A stretch of DNA of 64,000 bases from positions 110,034-174,033 of the forward strand of contig NZ_PCGR01000002.1 in the NCBI RefSeq assembly GCF_002798305.1, in the 5' to 3' direction. This document shows, piece by piece, positions 1 to 6,911 of this stretch; the stretch's first letter is position 1, and each line of letters opens with the position of its first letter. This stretch comes from Chryseomicrobium excrementi. GTDB lineage: Bacteria > Bacillota > Bacilli > Bacillales_A > Planococcaceae. The position numbers were made by a program, and so were the translations under genes. The notes below the pieces were generated by a model, which worked only from the letters and a program-made list of their open reading frames with translations, was not told the DNA's origin and did not search any database.

Positions 1-2
1 GT

Positions 3-173
3 TTAGGTCTGGATTATTACTTTGATGATAAGCCGGATGTGGTCAATACATTGCTGAAAGAAGAAAACCTTCAAGTCATTCTCAAAGATCAGTCCTATAA
101 CCGCCATTTGACGTTCACACGTCTAGTGGACTGGACAGATATTCAGCAGATTTTAGAGAAGAAACAGGTATAA
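3..173 (+). CDS. HAD-type nucleotidase (YqfW-like), C-terminal part, cut by window edge
   Basis: Only the last 56 codons are in the window, so the start is unknown. The residues, including a DYYFDDKP motif, match the C-terminal part of cytosolic 5'-nucleotidase-like HAD proteins such as YqfW, which dephosphorylate nucleotides. The DDKP stretch corresponds to the late HAD motif that binds Mg. The same 170 bases occur again at 30674-30845 with about ten differences, clustered at the 3' end. A terminator follows at 188. The family call rests on a short piece and on the longer second copy. Confidence 0.6.
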   Translation, partial: LGLDYYFDDKPDVVNTLLKEENLQVILKDQSYNRHLTFTRLVDWTDIQQILEKKQV

Positions 174-187
174 GTGGAGTAAGAATG

Positions 188-221
188 AAGTCCCTTGGAG
201 AAAACCAAGGGGCTTTATTTT
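188..221 (+). terminator. Rho-independent terminator after the nucleotidase
   Basis: Inverted repeat AAGTCCCTTGG / CCAAGGGGCTT with a six-base loop, followed by a T-rich run. It lies 15 bases after the stop codon of the partial nucleotidase gene. Confidence 0.8.
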
Positions 222-665
222 TATTCCTATTATATCTACCTGGTTTTAAAAAAGTGTTCTGGATTGTCTCATGAATCATTATGGTTTTTTGTGGGAGTGA
301 AATTCTGTCAATAATTCTCATACTATGAAAGAGGAATAGAACAATTCAATTTTTAAGATTCTAAGTAGCGATAAACATCCTTATCGCTACTTAGAAGTGG
401 TATAATTTAGTGAAGAAATCCCTTTTTCATCTCTCTATATTATTTCCTTAATCTGTTAATGTAAATCATTGAATAGCTACTCGAATGATACAAATTAAAT
501 GATGTGCAGTCATCCGAACCATCTAGGATGAAAACAAAGAAAAGGTCTTGGCATAACCAGACGCTCGGTACGATCAAACTCGCTTATGTGAACTTGAACT
601 CTACCAATGTAAAACGATCTATTATAATAGAAGAAACTCAAATGAAAATGGAGAAAGGAGGCCAG
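222..665. other. Intergenic region before the integrase, with a long inverted repeat
   Basis: No convincing gene. It is AT-rich and holds the perfect inverted repeat at 359-396 and a TATAAT at about 400. The reading frame of the integrase is open upstream from 504, but no ribosome site supports a start there. Confidence 0.5.
359..396. repeat. Perfect 16-bp inverted repeat with 6-bp centre upstream of the integrase
   Basis: Arms TTCTAAGTAGCGATAA and TTATCGCTACTTAGAA are exact reverse complements around the centre acatcc. There is no T-run, so it is a poor terminator. Two inverted arms around a 6-bp centre resemble a tyrosine-recombinase core site, and it lies 270 bp upstream of the integrase gene. 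A regulatory palindrome is the alternative. Confidence 0.6.
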
Positions 666-1628
666 ATGATGCACGAGATCCAACAGGGCGACCGTGCCCT
701 GACGACCCACCTACAGGAACTTCATACATTGGCGGAGACGCACCTGACCAACTCGAAGGCGGCCAAAACCAAGAAGGCCTATGGGACGGATTGGCGCCTG
801 TTCGTCCAGTGGTGCCGTGACCATTCCCTCGAATCGCTCCCGGCATCGGAGGAGACCGTCGTCTACTACCTCACGTTCCTCAGCCAGACGAGCAAGGCCT
901 CGACCATCAAGCGAAAGATGACGGCCATCTCGCAGCGCCATGAGACCGCCAACTATGCGAGCCCGACCAAGACGCCTCTGGTCCAGGGGGTGTGGAACGG
1001 GATCCAGCGGACGATCGGTGTGAAAGAGGTCGGGAAGGACGCGTTATGGCTACACGACCTCCGCCGACTGGTACACGTACTCCCGCCCTCGCGCATCGGT
1101 ATCCGAGACCATGCACTCCTCGTCATCGGCTGGGCGGGCGCCTTCCGTCGGAGTGAACTGGTGGCGCTGGATGTGGAGGACATCCAGTTCACGCAGGACG
1201 GGTTGATCATCCAGATCGGAAAGAGCAAGACGGACCAGACAGGGGCCGGCCAGGAAGTGGCCCTTCCCTATGGGAGCAATCCGATCACGTGTCCCGTGCG
1301 GAGTCTACAAGAATGGCTAATGGAGGCCGACATCACGGAGGGCCCGGTCTTCCGACGTATCGACCGGCATGGGAACCTCTATAATCGGTTGACCGCCCAG
1401 TCCGTGCGATTGATCGTCCAGAAGTATTGTCGAGAGGTGGGGCTACCCTTCGAAGCCTTCGGTGCGCACAGTCTACGAAGTGGATTTTGTTCGTCTGCGG
1501 CGAAGGCCGGAAAGACGGAGCATCAGATCATGAAACAGACCCGTCATAAACAATCGTCGTCCCTCCAGCGGTACATCAAGCTTGGCACGATTTTTGAGGA
1601 CAACGCAGCAAGTGGTATTGGTCTTTAA
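666..1628 (+). CDS. Tyrosine recombinase / integrase
   Basis: A 320-residue site-specific recombinase that would cut and rejoin DNA at its own sites. The N-terminal part (about 20-110) looks like a SAM-like core-binding domain. The catalytic part shows Arg about 161 (FRRSEL), Lys about 186 (GKSKTD), the HSLR box (His268, Arg271), His294 (TRHK) and the Tyr303 nucleophile (QRYIK), so all active residues are present. Start chosen at 666 because AAAGGAGG lies at 654-661; ATG 669 is equally possible. The gene is visibly richer in G+C than the AT-rich DNA on both sides, a sign of transfer. It is followed by a terminator-like repeat. Confidence 0.92.
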   Translation: MMHEIQQGDRALTTHLQELHTLAETHLTNSKAAKTKKAYGTDWRLFVQWCRDHSLESLPASEETVVYYLTFLSQTSKASTIKRKMTAISQRHETANYASPTKTPLVQGVWNGIQRTIGVKEVGKDALWLHDLRRLVHVLPPSRIGIRDHALLVIGWAGAFRRSELVALDVEDIQFTQDGLIIQIGKSKTDQTGAGQEVALPYGSNPITCPVRSLQEWLMEADITEGPVFRRIDRHGNLYNRLTAQSVRLIVQKYCREVGLPFEAFGAHSLRSGFCSSAAKAGKTEHQIMKQTRHKQSSSLQRYIKLGTIFEDNAASGIGL

Positions 1629-1670
1629 ACTTACAACTAAACGAAATGAAGCATGAAATAAAATGAGCCT

Positions 1671-1708
1671 AAAATTCATTGAAAACCCTAGGTTTTTCAA
1701 TGAATTTT
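1671..1708 (+). terminator. Terminator-like inverted repeat after the integrase
   Basis: AAAATTCATTGAAAA and TTTTTCAATGAATTTT form an almost perfect 15-16 bp stem around CCCTAGG. It works as a bidirectional terminator on paper. It also marks the left edge of a segment repeated near 34.2 kb. Confidence 0.65.
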
Positions 1709-2268
1709 ATCGATAGGTTATCAAGCTGAAGTTGCTCCAAAAATCGATTCTTTTTTGTTAAAACACCTAAAAAATAAATGAATTTGAGTGAATAAGTCAT
1801 TAAAAAACTTAGCATAAACATTTATAATACGGAAAATTCAATTAATTTTCCGTATTATCTTTATTATTTTATTAAATAGTTTACAATTGATAGTGAGAGT
1901 TAAAATAAAAGATTTTCATATACATACAATAAGATCTGCTAATTATATGAATAATTCATTATAAAAGGAGGGAGTATTAATTATGGAGGAAAACTGGAGA
2001 GGTGAGAGGAAGTTTAATGAAAATAAATTAATGTTGAGACAAGCAGGAGTTGGTGTATTAGTCATCATACTTTTCTTTCAATATTATAAAGTTGCTGCGT
2101 ACTTGTCGAATAGATACTTTTTTGATAATTATTTAATGAGCATTTTTATTTTATTACTAGGTATTCCTTTATCATACTTTGTGGCTAAATTTATAGTTTG
2201 GCTAATCAAAAGTACTATTAAAGAATGAGGTACTCCATAAAGATAAATAGATTTCTTAATTTTCATTC
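1709..2268. repeat. Long direct repeat, copy A (other copy 34175-34728)
   Basis: From taggttatcaag onward, about 560 bp containing the upstream region and the 81-codon gene is similar to 34175-34728, at roughly 80% by eye. Similarity ends at the sequence cattc (2268 and 34728). Beyond it copy A enters the hairpin module shared with the radC upstream regions. Confidence 0.8.
1983..2228 (+). CDS. Small two-helix membrane protein, copy A
   Basis: An 81-residue protein of unknown function. A charged N-terminus (MEENWRGERKFNENK) is followed by two hydrophobic segments (about 22-42 and 52-76). An AAAGGAGGG ribosome site precedes the ATG. A paralogue with the same length and nearly the same N-terminus lies at 34442-34687, so the gene is retained in two places and appears to be real. 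I do not recognise a family. Confidence 0.75.
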   Translation: MEENWRGERKFNENKLMLRQAGVGVLVIILFFQYYKVAAYLSNRYFFDNYLMSIFILLLGIPLSYFVAKFIVWLIKSTIKE

Positions 2269-2347
2269 GTGAAGAAGATAGACAGGAATCTACAGGCAGC
2301 CCGAAAGGATACTTCCTGTGATTATCGGCTTTTTTAGGGCGAAGCGA
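2264..2347 (+). repeat. Partial copy of the radC-associated structured module
   Basis: About 80 bp matches the distal part of the modules at 6912-7397 and 10188-10673. It includes the GNRA-capped hairpin: ACAGGCAGCCC, loop GAAA, then GGATACTTCCTGT (2292-2319). The second hairpin of the full modules is missing after gaagcgac. It begins where similarity between the two copies of the 81-residue gene ends. Confidence 0.75.
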
Positions 2348-2420
2348 CTTGGTGCAACATATCACTCTCGAATTACATTTTTTAATAATTATAATTTAAT
2401 GGTATTCGTAAAAGTGATTC

Positions 2421-2477
2421 AAATAAAATAAACGTTCGTAAATATATTTTGTATATTTACGAACGTTTATTTTATTT
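2421..2477. repeat. 26-bp perfect inverted repeat with 5-base loop
   Basis: The bases 2421-2446 and 2452-2477 are exact reverse complements around ttttg. The inner part holds AACGTTCGTAAATATA, sharing CGTTCGTAAA with the 28-bp palindromes at 2498 and 25055. The length is unusual for a terminator. A recombination site, replication structure or terminator are all possible. Confidence 0.75.
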
Positions 2478-2497
2478 AAAATTATAGATTCTGCTGT

Positions 2498-2525
2498 CGT
2501 TCGTAAAAGCCTACTTTTACGAACG
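2498..2525. repeat. 28-bp palindrome, left copy
   Basis: CGTTCGTAAAAG, centre CCTA, then CTTTTACGAACG. The 12-bp arms are perfect. The same 28 bp, differing by one base in the centre (TCTA), occurs at 25055-25082. The pair brackets about 22.5 kb of resistance cargo. Confidence 0.8.
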
Positions 2526-2602
2526 TCAAGTGTAGTTTATATGTCATTGATATTCTATATATATATGGTTTTTATAAAGATGCAGTTTCTGATTAGAGCT
2601 TT

Positions 2603-2631
2603 TTGACTAACTTCGTTAATTAGCATATAAT
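2603..2631 (+). promoter_or_regulatory. Sigma-A type promoter of the macrolide module
   Basis: TTGACT at 2603-2608 and TATAAT at 2626-2631 with an exact 17-bp spacer. Transcription would start near 2638, just ahead of the first leader peptide. This is the only strong promoter seen before the mef-like gene. Confidence 0.8.
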
Positions 2632-2671
2632 TGTTTATGTAGTTAAATATTATTAGGAGGGTTATTAAAAA

Positions 2672-2716
2672 ATGACACACTCAATTAGACTTCGTTTCCC
2701 AACTTTGAATCAGTAA
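2672..2716 (+). CDS. ErmD-type macrolide-sensing leader peptide MTHSIRLRFPTLNQ
   Basis: A 14-codon reading frame with AGGAGG at 2655-2660. The peptide differs at one place from the ErmD leader as I recall it (MTHSMRLRFPTLNQ) and carries the RLR arrest motif. The Mega-element leader MTASMRLR has the same motif. Such peptides stall the ribosome when a macrolide sits in the exit tunnel and so switch on the genes behind. No erm methylase follows; a Mef-type exporter does. The sequence match is direct, and the regulatory role is taken from the family. Confidence 0.88.
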   Translation: MTHSIRLRFPTLNQ

Positions 2717-3002
2717 TTGAATACGTTCAAAGGCTCTGTTTGTGAAATCAGAGTAAACGGGATAAGTCTGTCCTTTTTTAATAATCTTCACTTTTTTATA
2801 GAGGTATAGTAGTTAAAGAAGAGTGTATAACTCTACCTTTTATAATTCTGTAGTTTTCTTTAATCAAGAATTTGATGGACTATGTACTAAAAACTGTCTT
2901 TAATTACCTTGTATAAATTGATTAGTAGAATCCCCTTTACTTTTACTCACAGATAACCCGTCTGTGAGTTTTTTATTTTCTAGGAGAATGGAGGAATTAC
3001 TC
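2717..3002 (+). promoter_or_regulatory. Leader region between the RLR peptide and the second leader
   Basis: Untranslated stretch with several possible hairpins, for example TTAAAGAA near 2812 with TTCTTTAA near 2857, ending in the strong terminator at 2945-2980. The order leader peptide, hairpins, terminator fits transcription attenuation, with stalling in the peptide allowing read-through. I could not assign a clear anti-terminator by eye. Confidence 0.5.
2945..2980 (+). terminator. Intrinsic terminator in the leader of the mef-like gene
   Basis: Perfect stem ACTCACAGA / TCTGTGAGT around TAACCCG, then TTTTTTATTTT. It lies between the ErmD-type leader peptide and the second leader peptide, so it probably acts as an attenuator that limits transcription into the mef-like gene without inducer. 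Confidence 0.85.
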
Positions 3003-3026
3003 ATGATGACTTTGCTTTTCTATTGA
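3003..3026 (+). CDS. Second leader peptide MMTLLFY
   Basis: Seven codons from ATG 3003 (ATG 3006 also possible), with GGAGG at 2990-2994. It ends inside the first segment of a four-segment attenuator. A near twin, MQFLLFY, precedes the msr-like gene. The short hydrophobic peptide is comparable in size to the MsrD leader (MYLIFM). A stalled ribosome here would cover segment 1 of the attenuator. Drug specificity cannot be told from sequence. Confidence 0.8.
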   Translation: MMTLLFY

Positions 3027-3101
3027 TACGAGCTTGTTTGTTTATGCGATAAGCTCGTATCGATGAAAAATCGATACGCTATATGATCAGGAGGTATCGA
3101 T
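3025..3101 (+). promoter_or_regulatory. Translational attenuator of the mef-like gene
   Basis: Four mutually exclusive segments can be read. Segment 1 GATACGAGCTT (3025-3035) pairs with segment 2 AAGCTCGTATC (3051-3061). The 3' part of segment 2, GTATCGAT (3057-3064), pairs with segment 3 ATCGATAC (3070-3077). Segment 3 pairs with segment 4 GTATCGAT (3094-3101). The AGGAGG at 3089-3094 lies in the 3:4 loop and stem edge. All stems are perfect. Stalling on the leader at 3003-3026 would free segment 2 to pair with 3 and open the ribosome site, as in ermC. Confidence 0.82.
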
Positions 3102-3105
3102 TGAA

Positions 3106-4290
3106 ATGAAAAATTGGAAAAAAAGACTTTTTGCTATATACACCGGACAATTCTTTTCTCTATTGAGCAGTGCTGCTGTTCAATTTAGTATCATCTGGTG
3201 GTTGACCGACGCTACAGGTTCGCCACTTGTTCTGGCATTGGCCGGAGTAGCCGGTTTTTTGCCGCAAGCGCTTATTGGACCCATAGCCGGAACCATCATT
3301 GATCGCTACTCACGTAAGATGATGATGATTTTAGCTGATATGACGGTAGCTTTCGGAAGTTTCATACTATTTATCACGATGTACTTCCAAGAGCCTAGCC
3401 TGGTATTGATCATTTCAGTACTGATTTTACGTTCCATAGCAACGGCCTTCCACGTACCGTCGTTGCAGGCCTCTATTCCATTGTTAGTTCCTGAGGAACA
3501 TTACACAAAAGTGGCAGGATGGGGGCAAATGGTAAGTTCGATTACTAATATTGTGGGACCAGCAATAGGGGTCTCATTGTTGGCTATCGCCACCATAGAA
3601 TGGGTATTACTGTTGGACATCTTGGGAGCAGTTATTGCCACTTCCATTCTTTTGTTTATTCATATTCCAAAAGTGACAGAGGATAAAAGCGCTGCACCGT
3701 TGAGCTTTGTGACGGAAATGAAAGAAGGCTATCAGGCGGTTACTCAGCACCGACTCCTAATTAAGTTAGTCATCGTGATGACCATCGTAGCGGTGCTGTA
3801 CATTCCATTAGGAACGTACTTTCCGCTAATGGTTCGTAATCACTTCGAAAGAGGCGTCATAGAAGCCGGAATTGTAGAAATCACATTTGCAATCGGTTTA
3901 ATTCTTGGGGGAGTTTTGGTGGGATTCGTAGGAGATCGATATAGTAAAGGAAAAACCATGGCCGCCGGTATGGCCTTATTAGGTGGAGCTTTACTGATTT
4001 CAGGTCTGCTGGTTCCCTCAGCTTTCTTCATATTTATTGGACTAAGTTTTTTTATGGGGCTGTCGGGGCCGCTGTTTTCAGCGCCATTTTATGCGTTCAT
4101 CCAAACTGAAATTGAACCTCGATTGTTGGGACGGGCATTTAGCTTTATAACGAGTCTGTCACTTCTTGCAACACCCTTAGGTTTTGGGGTGGCAGGAATT
4201 ATTGCAGAAGTCACGGATATAGCCGTATTATTTGCTGTTACAGGATGTTTGATCGTGGTAAATGCGATTATCACTTATAAGATGAACTAG
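3106..4290 (+). CDS. mef: Mef-type macrolide efflux MFS transporter
   Basis: A 394-residue major facilitator with about 12 membrane helices that should export macrolides using the proton gradient. Length and many stretches resemble Mef(A) (405 residues): GQFFSLLSSA at the start, FLPQALIGP, a DRYSRK loop after helix 2, and RSIATAFHVPSLQA. It is followed by an Msr(D)-type ABC-F gene, the known mef/msr pairing. Start at 3106 uses AGGAGG at 3089-3094, which the attenuator can mask. It is divergent enough from classical Mef that substrate range is inferred. Confidence 0.85.
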   Translation: MKNWKKRLFAIYTGQFFSLLSSAAVQFSIIWWLTDATGSPLVLALAGVAGFLPQALIGPIAGTIIDRYSRKMMMILADMTVAFGSFILFITMYFQEPSLVLIISVLILRSIATAFHVPSLQASIPLLVPEEHYTKVAGWGQMVSSITNIVGPAIGVSLLAIATIEWVLLLDILGAVIATSILLFIHIPKVTEDKSAAPLSFVTEMKEGYQAVTQHRLLIKLVIVMTIVAVLYIPLGTYFPLMVRNHFERGVIEAGIVEITFAIGLILGGVLVGFVGDRYSKGKTMAAGMALLGGALLISGLLVPSAFFIFIGLSFFMGLSGPLFSAPFYAFIQTEIEPRLLGRAFSFITSLSLLATPLGFGVAGIIAEVTDIAVLFAVTGCLIVVNAIITYKMN

Positions 4291-4302
4291 GAGGAGAAAG
4301 TA

Positions 4303-4326
4303 ATGCAGTTTTTATTGTTTTATTAA
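4303..4326 (+). CDS. Third leader peptide MQFLLFY
   Basis: Seven codons 12 bases after the mef-like stop, with GGAGG at 4290-4294 overlapping that stop codon. It shares the ending LLFY with the leader at 3003. It sits before the second attenuator and the ABC-F gene and should set up stalling-dependent translation of msr. Confidence 0.8.
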   Translation: MQFLLFY

Positions 4327-4390
4327 TACGGGCTTGAAGTAAGGCTCGTATCGATTATGGCTATCGGTACGAAATTAAAAATTTCGGAGG
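4324..4390 (+). promoter_or_regulatory. Translational attenuator of the msr-like gene
   Basis: Segment 1 around ATACGGGCTT (4326-4335) pairs with segment 2 AAGGCTCGTAT. TCGTATCGAT in segment 2 (4346-4355) pairs over ten bases, with one G-U, with ATCGGTACGA (4363-4372). CGAAATT (4370-4376) pairs with AATTTCG (4380-4386), which touches the GGAGG at 4386-4390. The plan is the same as at 3025-3101, but the sequence differs. Confidence 0.75.
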
Positions 4391-4397
4391 TAGCACA

Positions 4398-5858
4398 ATG
4401 GAAAAAATTTGTTTTGAACTAAAAAATATTGAACTATCCTTTTTAGATAAAGAGGTCTTAAAAATTGAAAATTTAGCTATTCATCAATTTGATCGTATTG
4501 GGATTGTGGGAAAAAACGGTGCAGGAAAGACTACACTAATGAAATTACTTACGGGTCAGATTGAGCCTGAAAAAGGGGAAGTATTAAAGGCTGTCGAGTT
4601 CGGTCACTTTAAGCAAATGGAAACACCAGAAAAGTTAGATAGTGAATATGATTATTCATTATTAGGTAAATTGAACATCCCGCAGAATTTGAACTACTTA
4701 AGTGGTGGAGAGGAATCGAGGTTAAAACTGGTCCAACTATTTTCGCGACATCATGAAGCTCTTTTACTAGATGAACCAACAACTCACCTAGATTCCGAGG
4801 GTACTGCTTTTGTACTTAATGAGCTTCGATACTATTATGGAGCTTTAATTATAATCAGTCATGATAGGAAACTCCTTGATGAACTGGTTACATCGATATG
4901 GGAAGTCGAAGATGGGCAGGTAAACGTCTATACGGGGAACTATAGTTACTATGCGAAACAAAAAGAAAGAGAGCGGAATCAGCAATTTAATGCTAGGGAA
5001 CAATTTCAGAAAGAAAAGAGTCGTCTTGAAAAGGCTGCCCAGGAGAAAATGAAAAAAGCTGAAAAGATTACACAGTCAGGTCGAATGTCAAAAAAGGAAA
5101 GTAAATCTAAAACAAACAGAATGTTTGAATCCAAATCAAAAGGAACCGGACAGAAATCAGTACACCGAGCTGCGAAAGCAATTGAACAAAGGATTGATCA
5201 ACTTGAAGAAGTTGATCCTTTAAGAATTGAAAAAAGTATAATCTTTCCCAAACAAGAAACATTAGAATTACACAATCCCTTTCCTATCATGGCAAATCAA
5301 TTAACTTTAAAATTTGAAGACAAGGTTTTATTAGATGAAGCGAACTTCCAATTTCCACGAGGAAAAAAGATTGCGATTTTAGGACCAAATGGAAGTGGGA
5401 AAAGCACTTTACTAAAGAACATTGCACGAAGAGAAGAAGCATTAACAATCTCCCCAAAAGCAAAGATAGGTTATTTTCAACAAACTAGTTATCGATTTAC
5501 AGGAGACGATACTCTAATGGAATATGTAAAAAAACATTCAGATTATGATGAAGGATTTTTGAGGTCTGTTCTCCATACTATGGATTTCACAGGTACAGAT
5601 ATTCAAAAGAGATTGACATCGTTAAGTGGTGGAGAGGCTATACGATTACAATTGTGTCTTCTCTTTCTAGGATCATTTAATATACTTTTATTAGATGAGC
5701 CAACTAATTTTCTGGATTTATATGCTATACAGGCACTGGAAACCTTTATAAATGGCTATGCAGGGACAATTTTACTTGTTTCACATGACCAGGTATTTAT
5801 TGAAAATGTAGTAGATTTACAATATAAGATTGATAATAAAAAGATACTAGTCATATAA
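4398..5858 (+). CDS. msr: ABC-F ribosomal protection protein, Msr(D)-like
   Basis: A 486-residue soluble protein with two ATP-binding domains and no membrane part. Msr(D) is 487 residues. ABC-F proteins bind the ribosomal E site and dislodge macrolides. Visible are Walker A GKNGAGKTT, signature LSGGEES, Walker B LLLDEPTTHLD, a long charged linker (about 190-270), second Walker A GPNGSGKST, second LSGGEA, and LLLDEPTNFLD. Start at 4398 uses GGAGG at 4386-4390. It is cotranscribed with the mef-like gene, and a bidirectional terminator follows. Confidence 0.9.
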   Translation: MEKICFELKNIELSFLDKEVLKIENLAIHQFDRIGIVGKNGAGKTTLMKLLTGQIEPEKGEVLKAVEFGHFKQMETPEKLDSEYDYSLLGKLNIPQNLNYLSGGEESRLKLVQLFSRHHEALLLDEPTTHLDSEGTAFVLNELRYYYGALIIISHDRKLLDELVTSIWEVEDGQVNVYTGNYSYYAKQKERERNQQFNAREQFQKEKSRLEKAAQEKMKKAEKITQSGRMSKKESKSKTNRMFESKSKGTGQKSVHRAAKAIEQRIDQLEEVDPLRIEKSIIFPKQETLELHNPFPIMANQLTLKFEDKVLLDEANFQFPRGKKIAILGPNGSGKSTLLKNIARREEALTISPKAKIGYFQQTSYRFTGDDTLMEYVKKHSDYDEGFLRSVLHTMDFTGTDIQKRLTSLSGGEAIRLQLCLLFLGSFNILLLDEPTNFLDLYAIQALETFINGYAGTILLVSHDQVFIENVVDLQYKIDNKKILVI

Positions 5859-5880
5859 TGTCAGTCTAATTTCACAATTT

Positions 5881-5923
5881 AAAAACCTAAGGAGAGTGAT
5901 TTTTTCACACTTCTTAGGTTTTT
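5881..5923. terminator. Bidirectional terminator after msr
   Basis: AAAAACCTAAG and CTTAGGTTTTT flank an inner stem around tttttt, with A- and T-runs on both sides. It serves the ABC-F gene on the plus strand and the small gene at 5930-6280 on the minus strand. Confidence 0.85.
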
Positions 5924-5929
5924 AATACT

Positions 5930-6280
5930 TTATTTCATACCATATTTTCTAAGATACACAGCATTCATCGCCAGCTGGAAAGAGTCTGAATCAAGGTTTT
6001 CTACTAGTTCAAGTGGTGTAAAGTCTTCATTCGCATTATATAGATGGACTGCAAGCTTCAATAGACTTGCCGTGCCCCTTGAAAAATCCTGTTCTTTAAA
6101 GCATCTGTCCGAACTGAACCCACCATCAGTTAGGTAAGGAAGAGCTTTTTTGACAAGTTCGTCATTACCAGTAAGGACATAGATTAGCGTCTGGTATTCA
6201 TGGCTCCTCTGTTGATAAGAGTTAAGTTTTTGTAGCGCTTCGTTATACAATATGTGATGGCTTTCTGTAAACAATGACAA
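5930..6280 (-). CDS. DUF6075-like small soluble protein
   Basis: A 116-residue protein without membrane segments. The pattern of LIYVLTGNDEL near the N-terminal third, then LLKLAVHLYN and FQLAMNAVYLR near the end, resembles DUF6075 proteins, whose function is not known. It stands alone between a shared terminator and the first radC terminator. Family assignment is from memory of the motif pattern. Confidence 0.6.
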   Translation of the reverse strand: MSLFTESHHILYNEALQKLNSYQQRSHEYQTLIYVLTGNDELVKKALPYLTDGGFSSDRCFKEQDFSRGTASLLKLAVHLYNANEDFTPLELVENLDSDSFQLAMNAVYLRKYGMK

Positions 6281-6426
6281 TGTTTAGGGCCCCTTTCATC
6301 TCTCTTCATTTAATGTTTTTCTTTGAATGTAATCTTACAATTAGCATATCATTTCCAGCCTTCTAAATGGTAGCTTTCTTAGGAACGCCTTAGAATAATT
6401 GGGTGGCTAGTGTTGAAATTTAATAA

Positions 6427-6450
6427 ACTGAAAACCCTCCGGAGAGGGTT
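6427..6450 (-). terminator. Terminator of the first radC-like gene
   Basis: AAAACCCTC / GAGGGTTT around cgga, directly after the radC-like stop codon. Confidence 0.65.
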
Positions 6451-6452
6451 TA

Positions 6453-6911
6453 TCAGATGTACATCTGTTTTTTCAATGAGACTCCGTTTTTATGACTGAC
6501 AATCAAAGAATCCAAGACCTCGATATTTAAGATTTTGCCGATCTCAACCAATTTTTCACTCACGGTAACGTCTTCCGGTGAACATTGGCAGTGACCTGAA
6601 GGGTGATTATGAGCAACGATGATGCTGTGAGCATTGTTCATGATGGCCGTCTTGAAAACTTCCCGAGGATGGACGATGCTGGCACCTAAAGACCCTGTAT
6701 GACAGCGGTGTACGGTAATGACCTGGTTCTTAGCGTTCAAACAGATGACGAGGAATACCTCACGGTCTTCATCTCCTATTAGCGCCTGAACAAATTTGAT
6801 AGCATCAGCTGCATGAGTTATCTTCTCCGGTAGGTAACTTTTATACGACTCTTCGATTTCTTTGATCTCCTGTTTAATCCGTGTGATTTCAATGATCTTT
6901 TCAAAATGCAT
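6453..6911 (-). CDS. radC: Short RadC-like JAB/MPN domain protein, copy 1
   Basis: A 152-residue protein carrying the RadC JAB domain only; full RadC is about 220-230 residues with an N-terminal helix-hairpin-helix part. The metal motif HNHPSGHCQCSPED is intact, preceded by REVFKTAI and HRCHTGSL. Such short forms are common on plasmids and integrative elements, and their activity is unproven. GGGAGCG lies upstream of the ATG. A paralogue at 9729-10187 is about 74% identical by eye. The upstream noncoding module is even more conserved between the two. Confidence 0.88.
   Translation of the reverse strand: MHFEKIIEITRIKQEIKEIEESYKSYLPEKITHAADAIKFVQALIGDEDREVFLVICLNAKNQVITVHRCHTGSLGASIVHPREVFKTAIMNNAHSIIVAHNHPSGHCQCSPEDVTVSEKLVEIGKILNIEVLDSLIVSHKNGVSLKKQMYI

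Noticed and set aside
510-1228. Several minus-strand open frames across the integrase
   Set aside because: They are shadows of a G+C-rich gene with complete recombinase motifs and have no ribosome sites.
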